Shown piece after piece: positions 39,801 to 47,020 of a DNA stretch of 64,000 bases. Within the stretch, counting starts at the first letter, position 1. Each line of letters begins with the position of its first letter. The stretch is from Microbacterium esteraromaticum. Its GTDB lineage: Bacteria; Actinomycetota; Actinomycetes; Actinomycetales; Microbacteriaceae. Location of the stretch: assembly GCF_014084045.1 (NCBI RefSeq), contig NZ_CP043732.1, positions 3,224,001 to 3,288,000 of the forward strand, read 5' to 3'. The translations under genes were made by a program, and so were the position numbers. Below the pieces are notes generated by a model. The model did not search any database, was not told where the DNA came from, and saw only the letters and a list, made by a program, of their open reading frames with translations.

Positions 39801-40410
39801 TCATCACACGTCGCTCGATGGAGAGCCCGTGGTCCATGATCTCGGCGAAGAAGTTCTCCTTGCCGAAGATGTCCTGGAACTCGGCGGCCGCGGCACGCGC
39901 GGCGTCGTACTGTCCGAGCCGGAGCCTGGTCTGCACCTCCCCTGACGGGCATCCGGTGGTGGCGATCAGCCCCTTGCCGTAGGTCTGCAGCAGCTCGCGG
40001 TCCATACGCGGCTTGAAGTAGTACCCCTCCATGCTCGAGCGCGAGCTGATGCGGAACAGGTTGTGCATGCCCTGCGTGGTCTCGCTCCACATCGTCATGT
40101 GGGTGTAAGCGCCCGATCCCGAGACGTCGTCACTCTTCTGATCCGGCGATCCCCACGCCACGCGGGTCTTGTCGCTGCGGTGAGTGCCCGGCGTCATATA
40201 CGCCTCGAGGCCGATGATCGGCTTGATGCCCGCGTTCTTCGCCGCATTGTAGAACTCGAACGCCGCGAAGGTGTTGCCGTGGTCGGTGACGGCGATCGCC
40301 GGCATCCCGTAATCGGCCGCCGCCTGCGTCATCGCGGCGATCTTCGCCGCGCCGTCCAGCATCGAGTACTCGCTGTGGACATGCAGGTGCACGAAAGAGT
40401 CGGAGGCCAT
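36892..40410 (-). CDS. dnaE: DNA polymerase III alpha subunit
   Basis: 1172-aa replicative polymerase. The N-terminal PHP domain has HLHVHSEYSMLDG (residues 8-20) and ITDHGNTFAAFEFY, with metal-site residues kept, so proofreading through PHP as in mycobacterial DnaE1 is plausible. Polymerase motifs include GPGRGSGAGSMVAYAM, the catalytic Asp pair in PDFDVDFDDRRRGEV (about residue 413) and the fingers with KKKKSELDKQY. A tandem helix-hairpin-helix and an OB domain (VTVAGLVTSVQHRV) end the protein. The ATG at 40410 lies 7 nt after TAGACT. Confidence 0.98.
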   Translation of the reverse strand: MASDSFVHLHVHSEYSMLDGAAKIAAMTQAAADYGMPAIAVTDHGNTFAAFEFYNAAKNAGIKPIIGLEAYMTPGTHRSDKTRVAWGSPDQKSDDVSGSGAYTHMTMWSETTQGMHNLFRISSRSSMEGYYFKPRMDRELLQTYGKGLIATTGCPSGEVQTRLRLGQYDAARAAAAEFQDIFGKENFFAEIMDHGLSIERRVMTDLLRLAKDLNIPLVATNDSHYTHQHEADAHEALLCVQSGSTMDDPNRFKFDGDGYYIKTAQEMRQLFRDHPEACDNTLLIAERCQVEFDTSANYMPKFPVPDGETEDSWLVKEVEAGLHYRYPGGIPDKVRKQAEYELGVILQMGFPGYFLVVADFINWAKDNGIRVGPGRGSGAGSMVAYAMKITDLDPLEHGLIFERFLNPDRVSMPDFDVDFDDRRRGEVIEYVTEKYGSERVAQIVTYGTIKSKQALKDAGRVLGFPFSMGDRLTKAMPPAVMGKDMPLSGMYDSAHPRYKEASEFRALIDTDPEAKTVFERALGLEGLKRQWGVHAAGVIMSSEPLLDIIPIMKREQDGQIVTQFDYPSCESLGLIKMDFLGLRNLTIISDALDNIRLNRGEELDLEHLGLDDRAVYDLLARGDTLGVFQLDSPPLRSLMRLMKPDNFGDISALIALYRPGPMGANSHTNYALRKNGLQEITPIHPELEEPLADILQESYGLIIYQEQVMAIAQKVAGFSLGQADILRRAMGKKKKSELDKQYEGFSGGMKERGYGEGAVKALWDILLPFSDYAFNKAHSAAYGLVSYWTAYLKAHYPAEYMAALLTSVGDSKDKMALYLNECRRMGIRVLPPDVSESINFFAAVGEDIRFGLGAVRNVGSNVVDGIVASRKDGAFTSFHDFLGKVPLHVANKRTVESLIKAGAFDSMGDTRRALMEIHEDAVEAAVDRKRNEAQGAIGFDFDSLYDDMEEAPPAKVPDRPEWIKKDKLAFEREMLGLYVSDHPLAGLEVPLAKHASISISDLLTSEDLQDGDQVTVAGLVTSVQHRVAKASGNPYGMITVEDFNGEVTVMFMGKTYTEFQHTLQQDAILAVRGRVSRRDDGLNLHAQSAFAPDVGSFDAAGPLSLLVAEQRATERVMNDLADVLRRHAGETEVLLRVHRGGSAKVFEVPMPVTVSADLFGDLKSLLGPSCLG

Positions 40411-40417
40411 GCCCTCG

Positions 40418-40423
40418 AGTCTA
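40418..40423 (-). promoter_or_regulatory. Leaderless promoter -10 box of dnaE
   Basis: TAGACT on the minus strand ends 7 nt before the dnaE ATG and starts 1 nt after the terminator hairpin at 40425-40465. Confidence 0.65.
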
Positions 40424-40424
40424 C

Positions 40425-40465
40425 GAGGCGGCCCCGACACCTGGTTCCGGTGCCGGGGCCGCCTC
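40425..40465 (-). terminator. Terminator of the ECF sigma operon
   Basis: 17-bp stem with one mismatch: arms begin GAGGCGGCCCCG and end CGGGGCCGCCTC around a 7-nt loop. It lies 17 nt after the stop of the CU044_5270-type gene. The dnaE -10 box follows directly, so the -35 zone of dnaE is inside this hairpin. Confidence 0.8.
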
Positions 40466-40482
40466 AGCGACGCTCCGCAGGA

Positions 40483-41547
40483 TCACGGGGCGGAATCGAC
40501 CACCGAGATCGTCGCCGTGGTGCGGCTGCTCCAGCGGGGTGCTGTCGGCTCCCCGTCCGGATCGACGCCGTACGGCCAGGACGTCACCTCGAGCACGTAC
40601 CCCCGCTCCGTGTCGAGGACGAAATCGATCGCCGAGGTGTCGCCGTTCGTCCTCGTCCGCTCGTAGCGCAGCGTCGACCTGTCGGCGTCGGTGGACACGA
40701 CCTCGACCCCGTCGAGCGTCGCGAAGGCTCGCAGCATGGAGGCACGCGCCGATGCGGGTGCGAGGTTGAAGACCGACACGTCGCTGATCGTCTCGGCGAA
40801 GTAGTGCCCGAGTCCGTTCGCATCCCCCTCACCCTCGTATCGAGAGGAGAACCAGTCGATCACCCCCGGCACGTCGTCAGGCAGATCGGCGTAGAGCTCA
40901 CGATCGTCGAGGTGGTACTCGAAGGTCTCGCCGTCACCCCCGCCGCCCTCCGCGAGACCGCCCGGGTAGCGGTTCACGCCACCGAGCCCTCTGCCCGGAT
41001 CCTGCTCGGCCCACTCCGCGAGGGCCTCTGCCGACCCCGTCCCCTGCGCGTCGACCACGGTGTACGGGATCCGCTCGCGCACCCACACGTCGTCCGCGTT
41101 CGCCGGGACCCAGGTCGTGCCCCGATCCTGGACGACGAGGATCGCCTCGGCATCCTCCGGATCGTGGTTGTTGAAACGGGCTCCCTCCGGCATGTCCGCA
41201 TCCCAGGTGGTGTGCATCGAGAAGGCGGTCTCCAGCTTCAGGTACCTGCCGGGCTCCAGCGGCATCGCCGCACCCTTCTCCGCCCCCGCGGCCGCCTCCT
41301 CGAACACCGCGGCCGATGCGCTCGACGCGTCCGGGGGTGCGAGCACGGTCCCGACGACGATCGCCGTCACCGCCGACGCCGCCACCAGTCCGCCGACGCC
41401 TATCCACCGTCCCCTGGCGATCCGCTTCGCCTTCGGCTGTGCCGCGCCGATCGAGCGCATCAGAGCACGACGCGCCGCCGCGACGTCCTTCTCGTCGATG
41501 TGCGCCTCGGCCCCGCCGATCTCACGCACCTGTTCCATAAGCGACAT
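40483..41547 (-). CDS. CU044_5270-type membrane partner of an ECF sigma factor
   Basis: 354-aa single-pass protein. A short cytoplasmic part (residues 1-47) precedes one membrane helix (about 48-70, WIGVGGLVAASAVTAIVVGTV) and a large extracytoplasmic domain rich in Asp, Gly and Trp. Proteins of this layout (CU044_5270 family) follow ECF sigma genes in many actinobacteria and may act as anti-sigma or sensor proteins. The classic zinc anti-sigma motif HxxxCxxC is absent. It overlaps the sigma gene by 26 nt, a strong sign of coupling. Confidence 0.82.
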   Translation of the reverse strand: MSLMEQVREIGGAEAHIDEKDVAAARRALMRSIGAAQPKAKRIARGRWIGVGGLVAASAVTAIVVGTVLAPPDASSASAAVFEEAAAGAEKGAAMPLEPGRYLKLETAFSMHTTWDADMPEGARFNNHDPEDAEAILVVQDRGTTWVPANADDVWVRERIPYTVVDAQGTGSAEALAEWAEQDPGRGLGGVNRYPGGLAEGGGGDGETFEYHLDDRELYADLPDDVPGVIDWFSSRYEGEGDANGLGHYFAETISDVSVFNLAPASARASMLRAFATLDGVEVVSTDADRSTLRYERTRTNGDTSAIDFVLDTERGYVLEVTSWPYGVDPDGEPTAPRWSSRTTATISVVDSAP

Positions 41548-42124
41548 CGCTCTCCTCCTTCGCCATCCAGGTCAGTCGGGCCGCGGTGTGCGAGCCCGGA
41601 GGTGCGAGCCTCCGCCGAACGCGATTCAACCGCGAACGGACGGTTCCGACCGGCACGCCGAGCGCGATCGCGATCTGCTCGTAGGTCAGATCGCCCCACG
41701 CGTACAGCAGCAGCGTGTCGCGATCCCGTGCCGACAGCGCCGCGATGCGGGGCGCGAGCGCCCTCACCGCCGCATCGGCGTCGATCCGCTCATCGACCCC
41801 ACCATGACCCCCGTCGCCGACAGGCGCAGCGGCGGACGCGGCGGCGAACGACCGCCACTGCCTGGCCTCATCAGCGCGGTGCCGCTTCACGATCCGCGTC
41901 GCGATGCCGAGCAGCCACGGCAGCGCAGAACCGACGCTCCGGTCGAACGAGGCACGTCGGCGGAACGCCACGAGGAACGTCTCGCTGAGCGCGTCGTCCA
42001 CGGCGTCCGCCCCCACCCGTCGCCGGATATAGCCGCCGACGGGACGGACGTGTCTCTCGAATATCCCGGAGAAGGCCTCCGGCTCCTCGAGCGATCGCTC
42101 GATGATCTCGCTGTCTGTGCTCAC
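41522..42124 (-). CDS. ECF-type RNA polymerase sigma factor
   Basis: 200-aa sigma factor with region 2 (FSGIFERHVRPVGGYIRRRV, DALSETFLVAFRR, PWLLGIATRIVKRHR; residues about 16-85) and region 4 (LSARDRDTLLLYAWGDLTYEQ, followed by IAIALGVPVGTVRSRLNRV; about 120-170). It directs RNA polymerase to an unknown regulon. The start is GTG at 42124; the upstream frame is a shadow of the divergent Nudix gene. A TGAACC-17-CAATAC arrangement ends 5 nt before the GTG and could be an autoregulated promoter. Confidence 0.92.
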   Translation of the reverse strand: MSTDSEIIERSLEEPEAFSGIFERHVRPVGGYIRRRVGADAVDDALSETFLVAFRRRASFDRSVGSALPWLLGIATRIVKRHRADEARQWRSFAAASAAAPVGDGGHGGVDERIDADAAVRALAPRIAALSARDRDTLLLYAWGDLTYEQIAIALGVPVGTVRSRLNRVRRRLAPPGSHTAARLTWMAKEESDVAYGTGA

Positions 42125-42129
42125 ACCGG

Positions 42130-42158
42130 GTATTGCCTTCGCGCGCGGGAACGGTTCA
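42130..42158 (-). promoter_or_regulatory. Candidate ECF-dependent promoter of the sigma operon
   Basis: On the minus strand TGAACC (42153-42158) and CAATAC (42130-42135) are separated by 17 nt, and the second ends 5 nt before the GTG. The AAC core resembles ECF -35 boxes. It is part of a GAAC-G-GTTC palindrome at 42149-42157. Confidence 0.35.
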
Positions 42159-42181
42159 CGGAATCCTCTCATCGCGATCGA

Positions 42182-42187
42182 TACGCT
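42182..42187 (+). promoter_or_regulatory. Leaderless promoter -10 box of the Nudix gene
   Basis: TACGCT ends 7 nt before the ATG at 42195. Confidence 0.55.
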
Positions 42188-42194
42188 GAATGCC

Positions 42195-42677
42195 ATGGCC
42201 ACTCCAGAGTTCGTCCTCGTGCTGCGCGAGCACATCGGCACCGCACCGCTTCCCCTCGTCGGCACCACGGCCATCGTCTTCCGCGACGAGAAGGTGCTGC
42301 TCGGCAAGCGCGCGGACAACGGAGCGTGGCAGTCCGTCTCCGGCATCGTCGAGCCTGGCGAGGAGCCGGCAGACGCCGCGGCACGCGAGTGCCTCGAGGA
42401 GGCGGGAGTGGTCGTCTCGGTCGACAGGCTCGCACTCGTGCAGCAGCTCCCCCGGATCACCTATGCCAACGGCGATCAGGTCGACTACCTCGACCTCGTC
42501 TTCCGCTGCACCTGGGTGTCGGGAGACCCGCATCCGGCCGACGGCGAGCTGACCGAGGTCGGCTTCTACGACCTCGCGGCGATGGGTGACGTCGACGACG
42601 CGCATGTGCGCAAGATCGCCCTTGCGATGGCGGAGGACGATCCGGCGACCTTCCGCGGCGGTCGCGTCAGGCGCTGA
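42195..42677 (+). CDS. Nudix hydrolase
   Basis: 160-aa hydrolase of nucleoside diphosphates linked to another moiety. The Nudix box runs from GIVEPGEEPADAAA to RECLEEAGV (residues about 52-74) with all catalytic Glu residues. FRDEKVLLGKRADNGAWQ precedes it. The substrate is not deducible. It is divergent from the ECF sigma gene and overlaps the convergent GNAT gene by 11 nt. Confidence 0.92.
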   Translation: MATPEFVLVLREHIGTAPLPLVGTTAIVFRDEKVLLGKRADNGAWQSVSGIVEPGEEPADAAARECLEEAGVVVSVDRLALVQQLPRITYANGDQVDYLDLVFRCTWVSGDPHPADGELTEVGFYDLAAMGDVDDAHVRKIALAMAEDDPATFRGGRVRR

Positions 42678-43242
42678 GGTCGAGCCGCATCACCACACGA
42701 GGGAATCCGTCGAGCACCGAGCCTGTGTCCGCTGCCCTCTCGAAACCCGCACTCTCGAACAGCGATCGCGTGCCGACGTACATCATCGTCTGATTGACCT
42801 TCTCTCCGCGGTTGTCTACCGGATAGCCCTCAACGGCCGGCGCCCCGCGCTCACGCGCATAGTCGACCGCACCGGCGATCAGCGCATGCATGACGCCCTG
42901 CTTGCGGTGACCGGGTCGCACGCGGAAGCACCACAGCGACCACACGTCGACGTCATCGATGTGCGGGATGAGCCGGTTGCGCGCGAAGCTGGTGTCGCGT
43001 CGCGGGTGCAGAGCCGCCCAGCCGACGGGCTCGCCGTCGAGGTAGGCGATCACGCCCGGCGGCGGATCGTGGTCGCAGAGCTCGCGCACGCGGTCGGCGC
43101 GCGCCTCGCCGCGCAGCGCCACGTTCTCTTTGTTCCCGATGCGATAGCTCAGGCAGAAGCAGACGTTCGACGCCGGGTTCTTCGGCCCTACCAGGGTGGC
43201 GACGTCGTCGAAGCGCGTCGCCGGCCTCACCTCTATGCTCAC
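42667..43242 (-). CDS. GNAT-family N-acetyltransferase
   Basis: 191-aa acetyltransferase. The fold includes VSIEVRPATRFDDVATLVG, VIAYLDGEPVGWAALHPR, the acetyl-CoA loop VRPGHRKQGVMHALIAGAVD and SLFESAGFERAADTG. It belongs to a group with NVCFCLSYRI near the N-terminus; its substrate is unknown. The start is uncertain: GTG 43242 (VSIEVRP) is chosen because a GAGACT box lies 6 nt upstream, but ATG 43260 is possible. Confidence 0.85.
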   Translation of the reverse strand: MSIEVRPATRFDDVATLVGPKNPASNVCFCLSYRIGNKENVALRGEARADRVRELCDHDPPPGVIAYLDGEPVGWAALHPRRDTSFARNRLIPHIDDVDVWSLWCFRVRPGHRKQGVMHALIAGAVDYARERGAPAVEGYPVDNRGEKVNQTMMYVGTRSLFESAGFERAADTGSVLDGFPRVVMRLDLSA

Positions 43243-43289
43243 CTGCGCAGTCTCGCGCATGGCACCGACATCGGCTCGGAGCGACGCGG

Positions 43290-44222
43290 TCAGTCCTCGG
43301 CGCGCCCCGGGTCGAGCGCCTCGAGCGCGTGTCGGAAGTCGGCGGGATACGGCGACTCGAACTGCACCCACTCGCCGGTGGCGGGGTGGCTGAACGCCAG
43401 GCGGTGCGCGTGCAGCCACTGCCTGCTCAGCCCCAGTCTCGCAGAGAGCGTCGGGTCGGCTCCGTAGAGCGGGTCTCCCACGCAGGGATGCCGGTGCGCG
43501 GCCATGTGCACGCGGATCTGATGGGTGCGCCCGGTCTCCAGGTGGATCTCGAGCAGCGACGCGCCGGGGAACGCCTCGAGAGTCTCGTAGTGCGTCACCG
43601 ACGGCTTGCCGTCGGGCACGACGGCAAACTTCCAGCTGTGATTCGGGTGGCGGCCGATCGGCGCGTCGATGGTTCCGGAGAGCGGGTCGGGATGCCCCTG
43701 GACCACGGCATGGTAGATCTTCTCGACCGTTCGCTCCTTGAAAGCGCGCTTGAGCACCGTGTACGCGCGCTCGGTCTTGGCGACGACCATCAGCCCGCTG
43801 GTTCCCACGTCGAGCCGATGCACGACCCCCTGTCGCTCGGGAGCGCCGCTGGTGGCGACACGGAACCCGGCCGCCGCGAGGGCGCCGACGACCGTCGGAC
43901 CCTCCCAGCCCAGCGACGGGTGCGCTGCGACGCCGGTGGGCTTGTCGACGACGACGATGTCCTCGTCATCGTGCACGATCCCGAGTTCGGGAACCGGGAT
44001 CGGCTCGATCCTCGGCTCCTCCTTCGGCGCCCAGCTCACATCGAGCCAGCCGCCGGCCCGCAGACGATCCGACTTTCCGAGCGGGGCGCCGTCGAGAGTG
44101 ACGCCACCCGCCTCGGCGACCTCGGCTGCGAAGGTGCGCGAGAAGCCGAGCATCTTCGCCAGGGCCGCGTCGACGCGCTGGCCGTCGAGCCCGTCGGGGA
44201 CGGGAAGGCTGCGGGACTGCAC
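43290..44222 (-). CDS. rluD: RluD-type 23S rRNA pseudouridine synthase
   Basis: 310-aa RluA-family enzyme. An N-terminal S4 domain ([19 protein letters not shown], residues about 13-31) precedes the catalytic domain with [16 protein letters not shown] containing the catalytic Asp (about residue 138), and [20 protein letters not shown]. It starts at GTG 44222, 2 nt after lspA. The lspA-rluD pairing is widely conserved. Confidence 0.94.
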   Translation of the reverse strand: MQSRSLPVPDGLDGQRVDAALAKMLGFSRTFAAEVAEAGGVTLDGAPLGKSDRLRAGGWLDVSWAPKEEPRIEPIPVPELGIVHDDEDIVVVDKPTGVAAHPSLGWEGPTVVGALAAAGFRVATSGAPERQGVVHRLDVGTSGLMVVAKTERAYTVLKRAFKERTVEKIYHAVVQGHPDPLSGTIDAPIGRHPNHSWKFAVVPDGKPSVTHYETLEAFPGASLLEIHLETGRTHQIRVHMAAHRHPCVGDPLYGADPTLSARLGLSRQWLHAHRLAFSHPATGEWVQFESPYPADFRHALEALDPGRAED

Positions 44223-44224
44223 GA

Positions 44225-44803
44225 TCAGGCTCCCGCGGACGCGGCGGCGTCCTCATGGCCGGTCACGGCGTCGTCATCACTCGCGGCGTGGTCGCGCTCG
44301 CGCGTGCCGTCGAGACGCACCCCGAACACCACCAGCAGCGCCACGGCGATCATGCCCGACACGATGAAGATGTCGGCGACGTTGAAGATCGCGGGCAGCA
44401 TCCAGGGCATCGAGATCATGTCGACCACGTGGCCGACCGCGAAACCCGGTTCGCGCAGCAGACGGTCGGTGAGGTTGCCGAGCACCCCGCCGAGCAGGCA
44501 CCCGAGCACGACGGCCCAGAGTCGCGAGCTGACCTCGAACGTCTTCCAGATGATGATCCCGGTGACGACGGTCATGGCGATCGTGAAGATCCAGGTCATG
44601 TTGGAGGCGATCGAGAAGGCGGCGCCGGCGTTGCGCACGTAGTACAGCTGGAGGAACTCTCCCAGCACGGGCACGGCCTCGTGCTTGGGAAGGTTCTCGA
44701 TCGTGAGGTGCTTCACATACTGATCGGCGGCCAGCACGAGCGTCGCGAGAAGAGCGACGATCGCGCCGGCCGCCGACCGACGAAGGGGACGACGTCCTGC
44801 CAA
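44225..44803 (-). CDS. lspA: Prolipoprotein signal peptidase II
   Basis: 192-aa four-helix aspartyl protease that cleaves lipoprotein signal peptides after lipid attachment; CtaC is one likely client here. The catalytic Asp residues are in [12 protein letters not shown] and [11 protein letters not shown], and [10 protein letters not shown] is also conserved. The only usable start is TTG at 44803, 7 nt after the wag31 stop; no ATG or GTG fits. An extended acidic C-terminal tail (about 25 residues) follows the last helix. Confidence 0.95.
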   Translation of the reverse strand: MAGRRPLRRSAAGAIVALLATLVLAADQYVKHLTIENLPKHEAVPVLGEFLQLYYVRNAGAAFSIASNMTWIFTIAMTVVTGIIIWKTFEVSSRLWAVVLGCLLGGVLGNLTDRLLREPGFAVGHVVDMISMPWMLPAIFNVADIFIVSGMIAVALLVVFGVRLDGTRERDHAASDDDAVTGHEDAAASAGA

Positions 44804-44810
44804 GAGTGAC

Positions 44811-45380
44811 CTACAGGCCGATGGCGGAGACGGGCGTCGAGTCCGTCGGAGACTTCTGGTCGAGATCGCGCAGCTGGCCCTCGATCATCGCGCGCAGCTT
44901 GCCGCGGTAGTCGCGCTCGAACTCGCGGAGCTCGGTGATGCGACCTTCGAGGGTGTTGCGCTCGCGCTCGAGTCGTGCGGACTCCTCGCGCTGCTTGGCC
45001 TCGGCCTCGGTGCGGATGCGCGCGACCTCAGCCTCGGCGTCTTCGATGAGCTGCTTGCGCTTGGCCTCGCCCTCGGCGACGTGCTCGTCGTGCAGGCGCT
45101 GGGCGAGCTCGATGATGCCGGCGGAGGTGCCGGTGCTCGAGCCTTCGGCCACAGGGGCCGGGGCGGGCGCCGGAGCGGCCGCTGCGACAGGAGCCGGGGC
45201 GTTCTCGCCGGACTCGAACGCGGCGAGCTTCGCCTTCAGCTCGTTGTTCTCCTCGATGGTCTTGCGCCATTCAACGACGATCTCGTCGAGGTAGTCGTCG
45301 ACCTCCTCAGGGTCGAAGCCGTCCTTGAATCGAACGTGCTGGAACTCCTTGTGGACGACGTCATCCGGGGTAAGTGCCAT
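44811..45380 (-). CDS. wag31: Wag31/DivIVA polar growth and division protein
   Basis: 189-aa coiled-coil protein that marks the cell poles and directs polar wall synthesis in actinobacteria. The N-terminal DivIVA domain has LTPDDVVHKEFQHVRFKDGF and VDDYLDEIVVEW (residues about 3-38). An Ala/Pro linker (about 66-85) separates it from the C-terminal coiled coil. It is short compared with mycobacterial Wag31 (about 260 aa). The ATG at 45380 has AAAGAGGAG upstream. A TATGCT box at 45476-45481 is the likely promoter. Confidence 0.95.
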   Translation of the reverse strand: MALTPDDVVHKEFQHVRFKDGFDPEEVDDYLDEIVVEWRKTIEENNELKAKLAAFESGENAPAPVAAAAPAPAPAPVAEGSSTGTSAGIIELAQRLHDEHVAEGEAKRKQLIEDAEAEVARIRTEAEAKQREESARLERERNTLEGRITELREFERDYRGKLRAMIEGQLRDLDQKSPTDSTPVSAIGL

Positions 45381-45475
45381 GGGTGGCTCCTCTTTCGATG
45401 AGTTCGGTTGCCAGTCGCTGAGAGCCGGCGATGTGGTTCTTCCGACGCGTACCCGGGGCGCGCGTCTGGGAGCCA

Positions 45476-45481
45476 AGCATA
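45476..45481 (-). promoter_or_regulatory. Candidate -10 box of wag31
   Basis: TATGCT on the minus strand, 10 nt after the hairpin that follows yggT, giving a leader of about 90 nt before the wag31 ATG. Confidence 0.5.
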
Positions 45482-45491
45482 GTCCCCCAGT

Positions 45492-45519
45492 CTGAGCGGC
45501 GCGATGCGAGCACGCTCAG
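45492..45519 (-). terminator. Hairpin after yggT
   Basis: CTGAGCG and CGCTCAG arms with a 14-nt loop, 4 nt past the yggT stop. It probably ends the long division transcript and insulates wag31. Confidence 0.55.
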
Positions 45520-45523
45520 CAGG

Positions 45524-45823
45524 TCAGGTCAGAGCGCGCACGATCGCCATCAGGATGAGCACGCTGAGCATCGTCAGCATGAACCCGAAATCGAGGGCGA
45601 TCGAGCCGATCCGCAGCGGCGGGACCAGCCGACGGAAGAAGCGGATGGGCGGATCGGTCACGGTGTAGACGATCTCCGCCGCGACCAGTCCCGCGCCGCG
45701 AGGACGCCAGGATCGGTTGAACAGCGGGATGTACTCGAGCACGAGTCGCACGATGAGCACGAGCACGTACAGGGTCAGCACCAGTTCGACGATGCCGCCG
45801 ACGATGCTGAGGATCGCTCCCAC
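45524..45823 (-). CDS. YggT-family membrane protein
   Basis: 99-aa protein with two hydrophobic regions (IVELVLTLYVLVLIVRLVLE and FGFMLTMLSVLILMAIVRAL) and the family motif VTDPPIRFFRRLVPPLR between them. Its molecular role is unknown; position between sepF and wag31 is conserved in Gram-positives and suggests a division or envelope function. It starts at GTG 45823, 3 nt after the sepF stop. Confidence 0.92.
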   Translation of the reverse strand: MGAILSIVGGIVELVLTLYVLVLIVRLVLEYIPLFNRSWRPRGAGLVAAEIVYTVTDPPIRFFRRLVPPLRIGSIALDFGFMLTMLSVLILMAIVRALT

Positions 45824-45826
45824 GGA

Positions 45827-46300
45827 TCAGGAGTCGAACGAGGCGGAATCCGCCTGCGCGATGCCGCCCTGACCCGACACGGCGATGTTCTCGGGCGAGA
45901 GCAGGAAGACCTTGCTGGTGACCCGCTCGATGCGTCCGTACAGGCCGAGCGAGAGACCGCTCGCGAAGTCGATCAGGCGGCGCGCGTCTGCGTCGCTCAT
46001 CTGCGACAGGTTGATGATCACCGGGACGCCCTCGCGGAAGTTCTCGGCGATGATCTGCGCATCGCGGTACTGCTTGGGGTGCACGGTGAGGATCTCGTTG
46101 ACCGCGCCGGCAGCGGGCTGACGCACCGCGGTCGGGCGGCGCAGCGGCGTGACGGGAGCCGGTGCGGCCTCGTCGCGCTCAGGCGTCTCGTGCTTGTCAC
46201 GGGAGGCTCGCGCCGGCGTCTGCGCGGCTTCCTCCTCGTAGACCTCTTCCTCGTCGGCGAGGCCGAGATACACCATGGTCTTCTTCAGCGGGTTACCCAT
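45827..46300 (-). CDS. sepF: SepF cell division protein
   Basis: 157-aa membrane anchor of the Z ring, important in actinobacteria that lack FtsA. The N-terminal amphipathic helix [14 protein letters not shown] is followed by an acidic/Pro linker. The C-terminal SepF core (residues about 65-145) has [37 protein letters not shown] and [18 protein letters not shown]. The ATG at 46300 has GGAGG 6 nt upstream. It lies 43 nt from the frameshifted yggS. Confidence 0.96.
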   Translation of the reverse strand: MGNPLKKTMVYLGLADEEEVYEEEAAQTPARASRDKHETPERDEAAPAPVTPLRRPTAVRQPAAGAVNEILTVHPKQYRDAQIIAENFREGVPVIINLSQMSDADARRLIDFASGLSLGLYGRIERVTSKVFLLSPENIAVSGQGGIAQADSASFDS

Positions 46301-46343
46301 CGTGTCCTCCGGTTCGAACGTTCGGGCTGGTCTGGTTGAAAGG

Positions 46344-47020
46344 CTAACCCCGGTCGGGGCGCGGTCCTGTGATTGCGGATCCGATCCGCAGGTGTGTCGC
46401 ACCCGCATGGATCGCCGCTTCGAAATCCCCGGTCATCCCGGCCGAGATCCACGTGGCCTCGGGGCGAGGGAGCGGATGCGGTCGGCGACATCGCGCAGCC
46501 GCGCGAAGGCGGATGCCGGCTCCTCGTCGAGAGGCGCGACGGCCATCACGCCACGAAGCCGCAGCGACGGGAGGCCGAGCACATGCTCGGTCAGCGCCTC
46601 GGCGTCTGCGAGGGTGCTCCCGCCGCGTCCCTCGTCCTCGGTGAGGTTCACCTGAACGAGGACATCGAGCACGTCATCGCCGACAGCGGCACGGTGCAGC
46701 GCGTCGGCGAGCCTGACCCGGTCGACGGAGTGCACGACGTCGGCGTCACGCCGGATCATCGCCGCCTTGTTGGTCTGGGCCTGACCGATGAAATGCCAGC
46801 GCACGTCGACGCCGTCGAGGTCCGCAAGCTTCGCCGACATCTCCTGCTGGCGGTTCTCGCCGACATCTGCGACGCCGAGCCCGTGCAGCTCGCGCACCAG
46901 GGAGGCCGGGTGGAACTTGGTCACCACGATCCGGGTGATCTCCCCCGGATCCCGGCCCGCCTGGCGCGCGGCGTCGGCGATGCGCTCGTCGATCGCCGAC
47001 AGCCGCGCGCTGAGCGTCAC
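46344..47020 (-). pseudogene. Frameshifted YggS/PLP-homeostasis protein
   Basis: YggS (PLPBP) binds pyridoxal phosphate and balances vitamin B6 pools. Residues 1-183 read normally, with the PLP Lys in VVTKFHPASL (about residue 35), DVGENRQQEM and RWHFIGQAQTNKAA. After SLAP the frame shifts and stops at 46433. The other frame continues to TAG at 46344-46346 with the family C-terminus: [17 protein letters not shown], then [15 protein letters not shown]. One C is missing from a CCCC run (plus-strand G-run 46461-46464). It starts at GTG 47020, overlapping the ftsZ stop (GTGA). True mutation or sequencing error cannot be told apart. Confidence 0.88.

Noticed and set aside
36724..39945. Very long open frame antisense to dnaE
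   Set aside because: High-GC shadow frame: composition is His/Val/Arg/Asp-rich without domains, and the minus strand carries unmistakable dnaE.
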